Source: Gonatopus flavifemur (Eukaryota > Arthropoda > Insecta > Hymenoptera > Dryinidae). Taken from it: a stretch of DNA of 64,000 bases. Below, piece after piece: positions 1 through 10,849 of this stretch. The translations under genes were made by a program, and so were the position numbers. The notes under the pieces are model-generated. The model did no database searches. It was not told the DNA's origin and worked only from the letters and a program-made list of their open reading frames with translations. Within the stretch, counting starts at the first letter, position 1, and each line of letters starts with the position of its first letter. Location of the stretch: contig JAFFJZ010000001.1 of assembly GCA_018340375.1 (NCBI GenBank), positions 19,920,001-19,984,000 on the forward strand, written 5' to 3'.

Positions 1-109
1 AGGGATAGGACTTCGACAACAGTGATTGTTTTTTTCAATAGAAAATATATGTATAGTCTCGATAAAAATTCGATATATCCTCTATAAAAAAATGATAGTT
101 AATGAAGCT

Positions 110-281
110 GAAACTAGCGGCCAAAAGCTGGCAGCCAATTGTTTTAACTCTTATCAAGTACTCCAGTAGGAAAATCGCTCACTTACATGCCGCTCAATTG
201 ATTCCTGATATGAAAGCTATTCGAATCAAGTTTAAACAAAAGTTATAACAATCAGCTGCTAGTTTTTGGCCGCTAGTTTCA
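110..281. repeat. Foldback repeat, family AC, copy 1
   Basis: Imperfect inverted repeat. The left arm starts GAAACTAGCGGCCAAAA and the right arm ends with its complement, TTTTGGCCGCTAGTTTC. Both arms continue into matching sequence around CAATTGTT / AACAATCAG. The centre carries a CCGCTCAATTGATTCCTGAT segment that recurs at about 2.1 kb. No coding potential. Likely a small non-autonomous DNA element; the TSD is not clear. Confidence 0.7.
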
Positions 282-493
282 TTAGCTCCATTGGCAGTTA
301 ATGATCTCGGAGTTCCACTCCTAGATACTATTTAATGAAGTCTCGTTACCTTGGCTTGAGATTAATTCAAATTCAAGAATCTACACTGTTAAAAATTTGA
401 CTTTCCGTAACCACTTTCTGGTGTGTGTATATGCCTCTATCAATCCTGTGTTAGAATTTTATTTTCGAGTTGTGTTAGTTTTACACAGATGTG

Positions 494-619
494 CACAGAG
501 AAAAATTTGCTGTAAAATTTACCTCATGTCCGATAAATATTTGGTTGATTGAACAGGAATTTCGGTATATTTTACAGCAATTTAATGCTGTTCCTATAAT
601 TACAGCAATTTTCTCTGTG
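494..619. mobile_element. Short CAC-type MITE
   Basis: 126-bp element with terminal inverted repeats CACAGAGAAAAATTTGCTGT and its near complement ending TTTTCTCTGTG. The interior is AT-rich with no coding signal. Left flank is TG and right flank is the start of a GT run, so the 2-bp duplication cannot be proven here. It sits inside AE1. Confidence 0.65.
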
Positions 620-642
620 TGTGTGTGTGTGTGTGTGTGTGG
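614..642. repeat. GT dinucleotide microsatellite
   Basis: An uninterrupted run of about twelve GT units. It begins in the terminal CTCTGTG of the MITE ending at 619 and stops shortly before TTAA element C1. It probably expanded from the MITE end. Confidence 0.9.
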
Positions 643-659
643 TATATTTCAGAAATTAA

Positions 660-1234
660 GGGGAGGTTTTCATCAAGCGAATTCCGAAATAAGGTGATTT
701 TCTCGAATTTTTTCCTTAAGAAGGAAGTAAACTCAAGTTATTTAAAACTCATTACACGAGATTTAAACTACATGAAAAAAACTTGAAAGAGTCTTTTTCT
801 CGAAACCATGTTTTTCAAATTTGGCTCCACGATATCTCAAAAACTACTGAACGGATCGCTCTTTTTTCTTCTTTTCATAGCACTTTGAAGAGCGAAAAAA
901 AGGTGAAAAAACGCTACCAAAAGTTTTCATGTCTGTCATTTTGATAATTTTTGATTTTTCATTGATTTTATTGGTACAAATTCCAACACATACAATATAT
1001 TTCATAAAAATTTTTGGATTTTTTATTTCTGATAATGTTTGTGAGTTTGATTGATCGCTGTCTTTTCAGGTGATTATGTTTCAACGCGTATCAACAATGA
1101 AAAAAATGTTGCCATGTACTTAAAGACTCAATTAACAAGTGTGAAAACCCCCGAGTTCTTTATTTACTTCTTTCGATGGACAAAAAATTCGACAAAATCA
1201 CCTTATTTTGGGGTCGCTAGATGGGAACTTCCCC
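660..1234. mobile_element. TTAA-flanked element C, copy 1
   Basis: Preceded by TTAA (656-659) and followed by TCAA, a one-base decay. Starts GGGGAGGTTTTCATCAAGCG and ends with a diverged complement closing GGGAACTTCCCC. Shared internal landmarks with copies 2 and 3 include the subterminal AAATAAGGTGATTTTCTCGA and a GTTTTTGAGATATCGTGGAG-type block (complement here). The copy is 575 bp. TTAA targets point to the piggyBac or Kolobok superfamilies; no transposase is visible. Confidence 0.8.
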
Positions 1235-1450
1235 TCAACACCAATCGGATTAGAATCATCACACAAACCCGGTGTGTATATAAGTCCATCAATCCGGTGG
1301 TAGTTTTTTTCCAACAGTGTAGCGATGCACGATATCAATATTTTATATACAGTGTGTACATAGTTTTCATCAAAATTCTGTAAAATTCAATATGAACTCG
1401 ATGAAATTTCTATACAAAATATTGATATCGTGAAATATCGTGCATCACTA

Positions 1451-2024
1451 CCAGAATTGATATTCCGCATTTTCATTGAAGTATCAAACTCTCCTTTTTG
1501 GAAACTCCAATTTTTAACACTAATAATTTATTGATACAGGATCAGAAAAAACCTGGGAAAACAGAGAAGTTACCAAAATCTCAAAGGAATTTGGAAATGA
1601 GATTAAAACTTTGCTTGAAATGCTAGCTATAGATTCCAGTACGCGAGAAGCCCGAGTTTATTAATATTCAGAAAAGTTATTGTGAATTTAGGGGAAAAGA
1701 AGATCCCTGAAAAATATACGTAGTAAGTTTAACAAAAGTTCGTTAGGAAAATACCAAAAATTGATAGTCTTATTGTGATTTCTCGCGTTAAAACCATCAA
1801 CTCATGCTAAATTTACTATGAAATTTCTAGATTTCTGTGCCATAATTTTTTCTATTTACATACTCAGGATTTGATTTTATTGAAATAGAAGAAAAACGAA
1901 GGATTCTAATTCAGCCAGTTGAACAATTTTTATAACGAAATTTCCATTTCAAAAGGAAGAAGGTATTGTTCAGAATATATTCAGAAAGTTTTACTGTATT
2001 TTCACTTGTCAGCGAAATACAGAG
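1451..2024. other. AT-rich stretch, nothing recognised
   Basis: Non-repetitive AT-rich sequence between element AD and a diverged family AC copy. I see no long ORF, tRNA-like box or inverted repeat of note. Confidence 0.5.
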
Positions 2025-2215
2025 CTATAGGCCAATGGTTATAACTTCTTACACAAAACTTTTATCTTTTATTATTTATTTGAGCATCTGGAACGTTTAA
2101 AGCAACGCTGCTCAATCGATTCCTAGTGTAAACCAAGCTCAAACAACTCTTAATCAAAAGTTAGAACAATCGGTTGCTATTTCAACGGCCGACAGCTTCC
2201 ACTTCATCAGAAAGA
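2025..2215. repeat. Diverged family AC repeat, copy 2
   Basis: Shares the order of words with 110-281: a GGTTATAACTT block, then CTGCTCAATCGATTCCTAGT, then AAAAGTTAGAACAATCGGTTGC and a final CGGCC word. Much more degraded than copy 1, and its ends are not defined. Confidence 0.5.
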
Positions 2216-2295
2216 TGAAGAGTTTTTTTCAGCTTAGGAATTATTATGATTTCTTTGTTCTCCTTCAAATTGGAAACGAGGAGTTGAAACTCAAG

Positions 2296-2310
2296 CCCCC
2301 CCCCCCCGCC
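2296..2310. repeat. Poly-C tract
   Basis: Ten C, one G, four C. A homopolymer tract in otherwise AT-rich DNA, comparable to those near 49.3-49.4 kb. Confidence 0.85.
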
Positions 2311-2367
2311 CCGGAATTTCCAAAATATTTCTATACATGAAACACTTGACATTTTTCTCTTTTCTGC

Positions 2368-2590
2368 TCTCTAAAATCTTTCGAGTGAAATTTCCACTCT
2401 TTTAGAGTGATATTCTAAGGTTTGAGGTTAGGAACTGACAACCACTCCGATGCTAGAGTGAATTTTTTACTCCAAAAGAGTGAGAGGTCACTCGAAACGA
2501 GTGAAAATTCCATTCGAAGCGGACAGGCTCACTTCGGACACTTAGTGGAGTGAAACGTGCGATTTTTCACTCTTCCAGATTTAGAGAGTG
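2368..2590. mobile_element. Foldback element rich in GAGTGAAA words
   Basis: Terminal inverted repeats TCTCTAAAATCTTTCGAGTG and a right end reading ACTCTTCCAGATTTAGAGAG. The interior is packed with GAGTG / CACTC words in both orientations (for example AAAGAGTGAGAGGTCACTC). About 220 bp, non-coding, TSD not clear. Confidence 0.6.
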
Positions 2591-2622
2591 GCAACATCTT
2601 TGCTGAATCAACAGTTTCAATA

Positions 2623-2857
2623 CACGCAGAAAACAGATGTGTTGAGAAGTCCCATAATTTATTGAGGATCAGCGCCAGTCTGTGACATATAAAGTTTTGA
2701 CTTGAATTTACTTTTAAAAACTCCCATAATTAGATATACTTCTACAAAAAATTATGGTACTTTTGAAGCTATATTCAGATAAATAATTTCTTTCGTCACA
2801 GACTGGCGCTGATCCTCAATAAATTATGGGACTTTTAAAAATATATTTTTCTGCGTC
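2623..2857. mobile_element. CAC-type MITE with long arms
   Basis: 235-bp foldback flanked by TA on both sides (2621-2622, 2858-2859). Ends are CACGCAGAAAA and TTTTTCTGCGTC. The arms contain CCCATAATTTATTGAGGATC followed by AGCGCCAGTCTGTGAC (2651-2686), with a perfect complement at 2795-2830. Related in layout to the MITEs at 10005 and 54151. Confidence 0.85.
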
Positions 2858-2859
2858 TA

Positions 2860-4225
2860 GCATGAATGAAGGACTAGGATAGCTTGGATTGAATTAGTTT
2901 ATTTCTGGTGCTTCCATATTACGGTTTTCTTCTTTTGACAGATAAAGTTGTATGATTCATAACGATGATAGTTTCAGAATTTCTTCTATGTTGTATGAAA
3001 TGGAAGTTCATGGGGAAAACAGTATCATTCTCATCAGGATACTGCTGGATTTTGGTAGCTATCCAAAATATGGAAATACATGTATCGTTGCAAGAACTAT
3101 TAACGCAAGGATGAAATCATTCAATCTTTGAACGGTTTTCATAAGTGTTTGGCTTATAGCTTCCAAAAAGATGCAATAACGACAAATTCATAATAAATTT
3201 TTATAGCGCAGTATTTTTCAGTGCCAAGAGTAAGAGACTTCATAAAATTCAGTCTCTAAAATAAAAATTATGCAAGACTCGGTGAATTTTTCAAAATATT
3301 GTAACAAACATCTTTTACAAATGTTCAAATTATAAACAGACATATGAAGGTCCACAAATATTCATCAAAAAACGAAATTCTCAAAGGATCAATGATTCCA
3401 TTCCGGAACATAGATTGTTCTTCTATGCAGCAGCAAAGTGCAACACGGAATACTTCTGGCTTCAAAAAGATTTGTTACAGCCAAAAAAAACTAGATTGAG
3501 TCCCAAAAACCTCGTCTTTTACTATACTGAAAATAAAAATATATGTAGTTGAAAAAATAATGCTCAAACCTGGAAGAAATTGTTGAATTTTCGAATCTAT
3601 TGAAAAAACTGAACTTCCACAGCACATAAAAAACAATATTACAGTGTTGAAATTTTTCCCTTCTGTTTCGGTTGACGTGATTTATACGTATTTTTGAATA
3701 TTACATTTCAAAAATAATTTTTACTCGATTATTTTGAATATTGCTGATCCAATAAAAATAAAATCTACATATTATATAAAAAATGTTGCATAAGGGATCG
3801 TTCAAAACACGTTGACGTTTTATACGACATTTTCAGACAAATTTCAAATATTACGTCCATTGGGTGACATTTCTTTTCTTCTGGTAAAGAAATCAATTAT
3901 TTCTTTCTCTACAAATGTCATTGACTTTACACGTTCGTTTCACAGCCTTCGCGTACGGTTGCTATATATCACTACTTACAAGGAAGTGAACAGTTCAACC
4001 ACATAAGTTCGGAGACACTCGCAAAGTGTTTCAGATCGAAGTGATTTACATAATTCGGTATACCGTTTCGAATGTATTGCAGTTTCAATGCCAACTCTCT
4101 TCCTTCGTTCCTTTCTTCTTTCTAATGAATTTAATAGGGTTATAATCTACGATTCACTCTTGGCTATATATTCCATTTTTCAAACCAAGACTCTCAGGTT
4201 TATTCGATTGGCCAACCCTTCTTAG
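2860..4225. other. Mostly unique AT-rich DNA
   Basis: No supported gene. Only short spurious ORFs are present. A GGGATCGTTCAAAACACGTT motif at about 3794 resembles element ends near 24450 and 49300 and may be a lone terminus of an old element. Confidence 0.5.
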
Positions 4226-4254
4226 CTGATCGATTCTCTTCGCGAGTCGATCAG
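4226..4254. other. Small hairpin
   Basis: CTGATCGA ... TCGATCAG forms an 8-bp stem around a 13-base loop (TTCTCTTCGCGAG). Isolated, with no T-run or other sign of function. Confidence 0.4.
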
Positions 4255-4550
4255 ATGGCTTCGGTTGCACGTGTGGAGTGCTCTTGGATGCTCAAATAAA
4301 TGAAAGCACTCTGAATCATCACATTTGATTGAGCGGTCGATGATTTCATCATTCTATTTCACAAATACAAATTACAAACAATTGAATGAATAAAATTATA
4401 TACAGATTCTTAGAGAAACATGTGAAATTTTTAGAGATGAATCTTTGATACTTCATCCACGTCTAGGCGAAACTTGAATTTTGAATCTTCAAACAAAAAG
4501 ATGCCCACATTTTATTTAAAATTCATCTCTCAAGATATCTTCATGCGGGC

Positions 4551-4811
4551 TAGGGTGGTTCTTATTTTATATATAAATAGTGTTTTTTGATTTTTTTCTT
4601 GTCAACAAATAAGTTTTCTGTACGGCCCACCTTATAATTTTGTTCTACACCATGAAGGAGTGCTACAATATTTTTTACATAATTTTCGAAATATTGTAGC
4701 ACACCTTCATGATGTAGAACAAAATTATAGAGTGGGCCGTACAAAAAACTTATTTGTTGACAACAAAAAAATCAAAAAACACTATTCATATATCAAATAA
4801 GAACCACCCTA
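4551..4811. mobile_element. hAT-like foldback with perfect 8-bp TSD
   Basis: 261-bp near-perfect inverted repeat beginning TAGGGTGGTTCTTATTT and ending with its complement. The flanks are atgcgggc on the left (4543-4550) and atgcgggc on the right (4812-4819), a perfect 8-bp duplication typical of hAT insertion. The arms extend through TTGTTCTACA(C/T)CATGAAGG toward the centre at about 4680. Non-coding; a 60-codon ORF on the minus strand is an artefact of the palindrome. Confidence 0.85.
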
Positions 4812-5934
4812 ATGCGGGCACTGTAGCTGGAGTATCGTAGATTCATCTCTGAAGATTCAATGTGGAGTTATTTCCCAGAGAAAATGTTTACTCGGTCGGC
4901 ACGAATGTCCAAATTATTACGAATCTTTCGTAAGAAAGATCATTCTATAGGATCTCAATACAAATAATATCTACGGAGATTGTGAAAATCAATATCTTGT
5001 ATTCGAACTTGACGAACGCGTTGAGAATAATTTCTCGTCTATTCTGAGATGATGGAAGTTTGAGTTGGCGTGAAACGTTGCACGTATATTTCTGAAATTA
5101 ATGATTCCAATCTGTGTCAATTCGATTCCAAGCACGGTTGAAACGCAATCATAGACAAGTTACAAATGCGCATGCACGGGTTTGCTTTTTTCATTCAACG
5201 AATCCCATTGTACGCATTAGTGCGTATTGAAAATGTCTTTGATAATAAATAAAGATGAAATGATCTTCCTATTTACGACAAGCGGATGAAAGAATTCATT
5301 CTAGGGTTGGTCCAGTGAAATTGTTTTATGCTTTATCTTCAATTTCTCTTTCCTTTCAATTCTAATCAGTCAAATGTTGTTATTCAACAGAATTTTGTAT
5401 CCAGGCTCGATCACAGGAGACAGAAGAAAAAGTTGTTATCCAAGAAAGCAAGAAATATTTTGAATCGTCACTTGCACTCTATTCCTCAAAAAGAAAAGTC
5501 TTTGGCAATACTTTTGAAGTTTTTCAATTTCTATGCATAACAGTTTTCCCTTTTGACGGAACATCTTAAGAGAATACTACCACCGGGACGCTAATATCCG
5601 GGCGCTGGTATCCATTCAACGTTCGAGGGGAATCAAATTCATAAAATTACAATGTTAAAAAGAAAATTGTCTCAAGATTGTTCTATCTCTCGCGCCATTA
5701 CGAGGTGTGGTAAACAAAATCAATGCAACGAACGCAACGAATGGAACGAAAACCACAAATTCGATGAAATTTGAAACAATTGAAAAGACACTTACATCGA
5801 GTATTCACCCCGTTGTGTTTTTTTTTCCTATTCGTCCATACTTAGGCTAGCAGGTGTGTTTACAAGAGTTCAAGTTTGACCCCTAAGTACTTGGGTGGCA
5901 GATTATGATCTCTTGAGCCGGTAGCCAGGTGGCC
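4812..5934. other. Unique AT-rich DNA
   Basis: I find no gene, foldback or RNA gene signal. Base composition becomes less AT-rich toward 5900. Confidence 0.45.
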
Positions 5935-6090
5935 ATGGCGACGGATCATGAAAATCGCGTGGCCGGGACCGATCAATACGAGTGCGCGGCGCGGCTCCTC
6001 GCCGCTGCTGCCACCCTCTCTCGAAACACGCCCGTGCCTGCGTGTGTATGCGTTCGGCGCACCCGCGCACGTATACGTACACACCTCTAA
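5935..6090 (+). CDS. Candidate 51-codon ORF in a GC-rich block
   Basis: An ATG in the context GGCCATGG opens a 51-codon frame that ends TAA. It lies in a locally GC-rich block (about 5930-6110) that contrasts sharply with its surroundings and also contains CpG-dense words (GCGCGGCGCGG). I do not recognise the peptide. The block could instead be a promoter, a 5-prime UTR or a first exon on either strand, since other frames are also open here by virtue of composition. Low confidence as coding. Confidence 0.15.
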   Translation: MATDHENRVAGTDQYECAARLLAAAATLSRNTPVPACVCVRRTRARIRTHL

Positions 6091-8826
6091 TGTATGCAAG
6101 CGAACTACCACAACCGACCCCTCTCTGTTTTTTTCCTTTCACACATTTCCAAGGGAAACCCCTCACGCGCCATGGCGTGCATAAACGTACACACCCTATC
6201 CGATAGTACAATATCCAGAACAATGTATGCACGATACATATACTTTTTCAAATATATGTATATCTATACCTGCGATGCAACCTCCTCTCATCGGTTAAGA
6301 AAATTCAACTCCTCGTCTGGAAAAGTACAACAAAAATCAATGAGACCGGGGTATCCCTTTTGGACAATATCAGCCAGAAATCTATAAATCTCTCTCGTAC
6401 AAAATCATATAAATAATAAAAATAAAATACCTCCATTCGCCTTACAATTTGCATTCGATTACTCAATCTCGTTCTCTTAATCTGGAATATCTCATCGAGA
6501 GATGGCAAACAAGTTATTCGGTTCCAAGATTGGAAATGCTTGCTCTTCGTGTATACAAATTATTCCTTCGGTACTCGCCTTGAACCTGCAGATTTCTAAT
6601 TTACAAAATAATTAAAATAAATATCTATAATTCAAGTTTATAGGTTAAAAATAAAATATGTATCTATAAGGAAATATTATGTATATATATATATATATAT
6701 GCTACTCGAATCTCTATTCACCATTCGCTATGAATTATGAGGAGAATAAAAATAGATGATGATTAGAAAAAACGTTGAAACATATAGTGTCTACCGGGTC
6801 TACCGTAACTGGTCGTAACACGTTCGTTATACCGGTAACAATAATAATCCACTGTAAACACGTGGGTATTATTACACAGGTCTATATAACTTGTATAGCA
6901 TTAGTGACAAACGCCGCAGAGCAAAGATACGGGAAAGGAAAAACGAAACAAGGATTATTCAACAATCCACGTAATTAAATAAATATCGTAGTTGTCGAAA
7001 GGAATGAGAAAAATCGGGAGAAAGGGAATTCGAATATGTATTGTTGATAGAATTGAAAAACATTTGTTATTCGATCTCACCTCTTGCCTCCCCTTCTTCG
7101 GAATCCTGAACCGCGGGGGAGTGGGGGTGGGGTCGGTAGAGACGTCAATATCTTCTCTTCGAACGAGATCCTTTTTTCTTGCACGCGTAAAAAATCTACG
7201 TGCAATTTTATCACTTTGTAATAATACAATATAAAAATTTGTGTATAATATTTTTCTCTAGAAAGTTTCTTGGTATATGTACACTATTATCACGCTGCTG
7301 CTCACACACCACCGCCCGAAACAGAAGGAAAAATCAATGAAAGAAAAGTACGACTTGAGCGCTCGTAAACCGGCATTTATAATTATTGATTGATCGTCAC
7401 TATTGCGAGGAGTACACGTTTGGTAATTAAAACGGATTCATCGATCCTATATCATCGTCGAAACCGATGAAATGAATGTCATCGAGTCGTGATTTTACGC
7501 GTAAAATGATTATATCAAAAATTTACACGAAAGTCGATCGAAAAATTCGAAAGGAATGCCGTCCGACGGGAGAGGGAAATAATTGTGTATATACTTTGTA
7601 CGAGAACGGGACGACGAGGAAAATTAAAGAGCGCTAAATACTAATTATAATATACTAATAATTAGAAAGGAAAACAGAAAGAGAACAAACGCACAGCACG
7701 AGCGGAGGCTGCCTACAGACTGGACGTATGGCTAGGTTTCAAGCCGCTTCCGACCATTATCGTCCCACCTCGGATGCGTTCGTTCCTTTTCGATGCCGGC
7801 CGGCTTGCTTCGGGTATTATCGGATTTTCATTATTATATACGCCCTGTATACGAGTCTATATATCTATATATATATATATGTATATATACACATCTGCTA
7901 CGCGAATTTCCAGCTACCACCGAATGATAGAAGTGAACGTACGACCCCTCTTTTCTCGCTAGCGATTCTCTGCAATTTCGTTGCTCCCATGCTCTGGCCA
8001 AGGGGTTGTTGAATGCCCCGATCGAAGTCTACTCGAGTTTTTGCTCTTTCCTTTCCCGCTATCGTGGGTAGAAAAAAAAAATTATCTTTTACATTCTTTT
8101 TCTTCTGATATTCCACGATGTATTGAATTATTGTTTGGAACACAAATTTTGTTTTACTCCAGAAACTTCTCTCGATTGTATCCTTTTAAGATTTATAATC
8201 AATACCGTTCTTTTACAATCGATCCAAGTATTTCGATGTAACGCGAATTTCCAATCTTTAATATTGTATTATATTGTTATAAACTTGTTTACAGCAGATT
8301 TATATACGAATACACAAAAGAGTGGAACGAAATGATGAGCCTGTGTGAGCTTCGTTTTGACAAATTATTCGTATATTGTTGAACATGGAATATAGAGGCG
8401 GTATTGAAAATTCTCTGATGAAGCAAAGTGAATGGAATTGAGAGTAGTATGAAACAAATGAATTTCGGTATACCGTATGGCGTCAATACCATCAACGGTA
8501 TATGTACAAGTATAACATGCGTGATATGGCGTCAATGCTGTTCGAGGAACCAAAAAATGTGTCTAACCGTGCGTAAGGTATCCAAAATTCAATCTATTTT
8601 CCTATCCTGTATGAATTATGTAAGGGTTTTTCGTTTGTTTTTTTATGATACAATCTTTGAGCTTCGATGTTTTTAAACACACGTTCGTGTGTGGAATATT
8701 CGTGAAGGGTACTGAAATGTTCATGAAACTTTTTCAAAACGGTTTAGGAAAATAAAAATATCCGCAAATGTTTCATTTATGTTCTTGAAGAGAAGTAACT
8801 GTAGCCATTTTGTGAAATTCATCAGT
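6091..8826. other. Mostly unique DNA with TA microsatellites
   Basis: Complex sequence of moderate GC with no foldback elements. It contains TA runs at 6682-6700 and 7857-7890. No open frame has recognisable content. Such a repeat-free stretch beside the GC-rich block at 5.9-6.2 kb could be regulatory or intronic; that is inference. Confidence 0.45.
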
Positions 8827-9990
8827 CTCAAGTTAAATTGTTGGTTATGCCAAGCTAACCAAAGCTGATAAATAACTGGTCAATTATTACCCAATGAGAT
8901 TGGGTGGGATTGATCAATACTTGTCCATTTTTGTGTCTGGAAATCATTGATCAATTTCAGTGGAGCATTGGATTTCCCAATTGCAGGGCAATCTTAGGTC
9001 AATGGCATGGACATAGGTGCTGCCAACAGCTGCAAGAAATAATGTGACTCATAGTTTGCCAATTATTGGACAATTATTTTGGTTTGAGAATGATCTAAAA
9101 TTGACCAATAACTCGTTATCGATTGATATATACAGTGAAACTTTGAATCACTTCAAAATACTAATATAATACCTTCAGTGTTGAATTGTTTCACCTCAAA
9201 ACTGTGATGACGGCACTGTGAAACTGAATCCGTTCATTTAACATTATAATATATACCCAGTTGTGCTTTGACGAATGTACCATTGGCACCATTTGGTGCC
9301 AAGCTTGAGTCAATGCTAGTCAACACCGGGCCTAGCTTGGTTGCTAACATTGGCACCAAACTAGATTAATGTCTGGAATGATAACAATGTTCAATGCTTG
9401 GCATCCGTGCTGGGTTCAATATTAAAATTCAATATTGGTTCTATGCTGGCAATCGATATTGTTACCATTATTGATATACAATACTAATTCGAGCTAAATG
9501 GGTAGGATAGATTCTTCATTGGTGTCCAAGTTTGATTGAACATTCACATTTGAATAATTGACCAAACTTGGTGACAGGTTCGAGTCAATGCTAGTCATCA
9601 CCGGGTGTAGCTTAATTACCAACGATGTTATCAAGCTAGATTAATGTTCAGGATGATAATAACGTTCTCTGCTGAGCATTTATATGTATCGGAAATCCGA
9701 CACGGCAAAATATGCTTGGTCCTAGCATTGATGTTCAAAACGCTATCAAGGTTTGATTAGCTGTGACGGGCCAAGCATTGGTCAAGGCTTGGTTGACGGA
9801 AATTAAATTCAATACGGCAAAATATGCTTGGTCCTAACATTGGTGTCCAAGACTTTATCAACGCTTAGTCATATATGGCGGGCCACGCATCGGCCAAGGC
9901 TAGGCTAACCGGACATGGCATACCAAGCTTGACGCCAATCATGGTGCAATTGTCAGTCTTGGCATAACGAGCCTGGGTAATTATCCGCAA
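8827..9990. repeat. Degenerate repeat region rich in TTGG words
   Basis: Saturated with CCAAG/CTTGG and TTGGCACCA/TGGTGCCAA words. Two internal repetitions are visible. GAGTCAATGCTAGTCA recurs with a 285-bp spacing (9307, 9592), inside longer similarity. A block starting ACGGCAAAATATGCTTGGTC recurs with a 112-bp spacing (9702, 9814). The style is that of the interior of CCC/GGG element A. Ends not resolved. Confidence 0.55.
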
Positions 9991-10004
9991 TTTGCGTATT
10001 GCTA

Positions 10005-10240
10005 CACGGAGAAAAAAGGTCTGCTAAAAAGTACCATACTTTATAGTGTTCGAGCATCAGTCTTGTCCAGATCAAATTATTTACGTGAAAATACCTCTAG
10101 AAGTACCATACTGGCTTGGACTTTCCTAAAGAAGTATACTACTTTTATAGATATTTTCATGTAAATAATTTGATCTGGACAAGACTGATGCTCGAACACT
10201 ATAAAGTATGGCACTGTTTAGTAGATCTTTTTTCTCCGTG
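10005..10240. mobile_element. CAC-type MITE with long arms
   Basis: 236 bp, flanked by TA on both sides (10003-10004, 10241-10242). Ends CACGGAGAAAAAAG / CTTTTTTCTCCGTG. Long arms include AAGTACCATACTTTATAGTG and GTTCGAGCATCAGTCTTGTC, with complements on the right. Non-coding. Same family style as 2623 and 54151. Confidence 0.9.
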
Positions 10241-10559
10241 TAATTCAAATAGAAATTATAACCCGAAACCACACTTTTTGATTGGAATGGAGTTCAATCG
10301 GTTCACTCGGTTATAATAATAATAGGAATTTGCATCCATGCTCCGGAATTGAGGCTATGAATAACCTCATTTTATCGCGCTACGAATAATATAAAATTCG
10401 AATAAGTTGCGATCCCTGATACAACGGAGATGAATGAATCGATAAACCACAACAGGTTCTTGTAATAAACAATATAACATAAATAATTCTATCCTATTAA
10501 CATGACATCGACAAACAATGCAAAATTCCATAATACCGATAGAAAAGAAGTGATGTTTT

Positions 10560-10830
10560 ACATTTCCAGATTTTCGTTTATCGACGTATGTTGAATGATC
10601 AATTTTTGGTCAATTCTATGGATCACGAGATTGATCGATAATTGTCCTGTTCCATGTCCGCATGAGCGAGCAAGAATTGGTCCTTCGAAAATGATCAATT
10701 TTCGATCAATCGTTATCCAATGAATAGACATGCGCATAAAGATCCTACATAATTCCCAAATAATTGATCAATTATTAGCGAATGTCATTGGCATCAATCA
10801 AATTGATCAATGATTGGAACCATCCATGGT
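10560..10830. repeat. TTGATCAA-rich degenerate repeat
   Basis: Many copies of TGATCAA, ATTGATCAAT and TTGGTC words in both orientations within 270 bp. No defined termini. Probably the remains of an element with a palindromic-word interior. Confidence 0.4.
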
Positions 10831-10849
10831 TGGATGGGTCGGTTTTCAT

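Larger units (their letters stand above)
384..1319. mobile_element. CAC-type element AE, copy 1 (hosts two insertions)
   Basis: The left end CACTGTTAAAAATTTGAC and right end TTTTTTCCAACAGTG are both flanked by TA (382-383 and 1320-1321). The outer segments (384-480 and 1239-1319) match the complement of the shorter copy at 34383-34595, including the GGTGTGTATAT words, so everything between is a later insertion: a short MITE (494-619), a GT run and a TTAA element (660-1234). No ORF of interest. Confidence 0.65.
382..1450. mobile_element. hAT-like element AD, split by later insertions
   Basis: The right part (1320-1450) is a foldback with TAGCGATGCACGATATC at 1320 and its complement ending TCGTGCATCACTA at 1450, the kind of terminus seen in hAT elements. 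Directly left of 1320 sits element AE1. If AE1 is removed at its TA duplication, the sequence left of AD is caagaatc (374-381), and the sequence right of AD is ccagaatt. These match at 6 of 8 bases, as expected for an aged 8-bp hAT TSD. I infer that AE1 landed in the first two bases of AD. Non-coding. Confidence 0.6.

Noticed and set aside
4551..4811. TA-only duplication for the 4.55 kb foldback
   Set aside because: The flanks carry a perfect 8-bp repeat just outside TAGGG...CCCTA, which better fits hAT with TA as part of the element.
5903..6232. Several overlapping ORFs in the GC-rich block as genes
   Set aside because: Frames on both strands are open because of base composition; only one with a good ATG context is listed, at low confidence.
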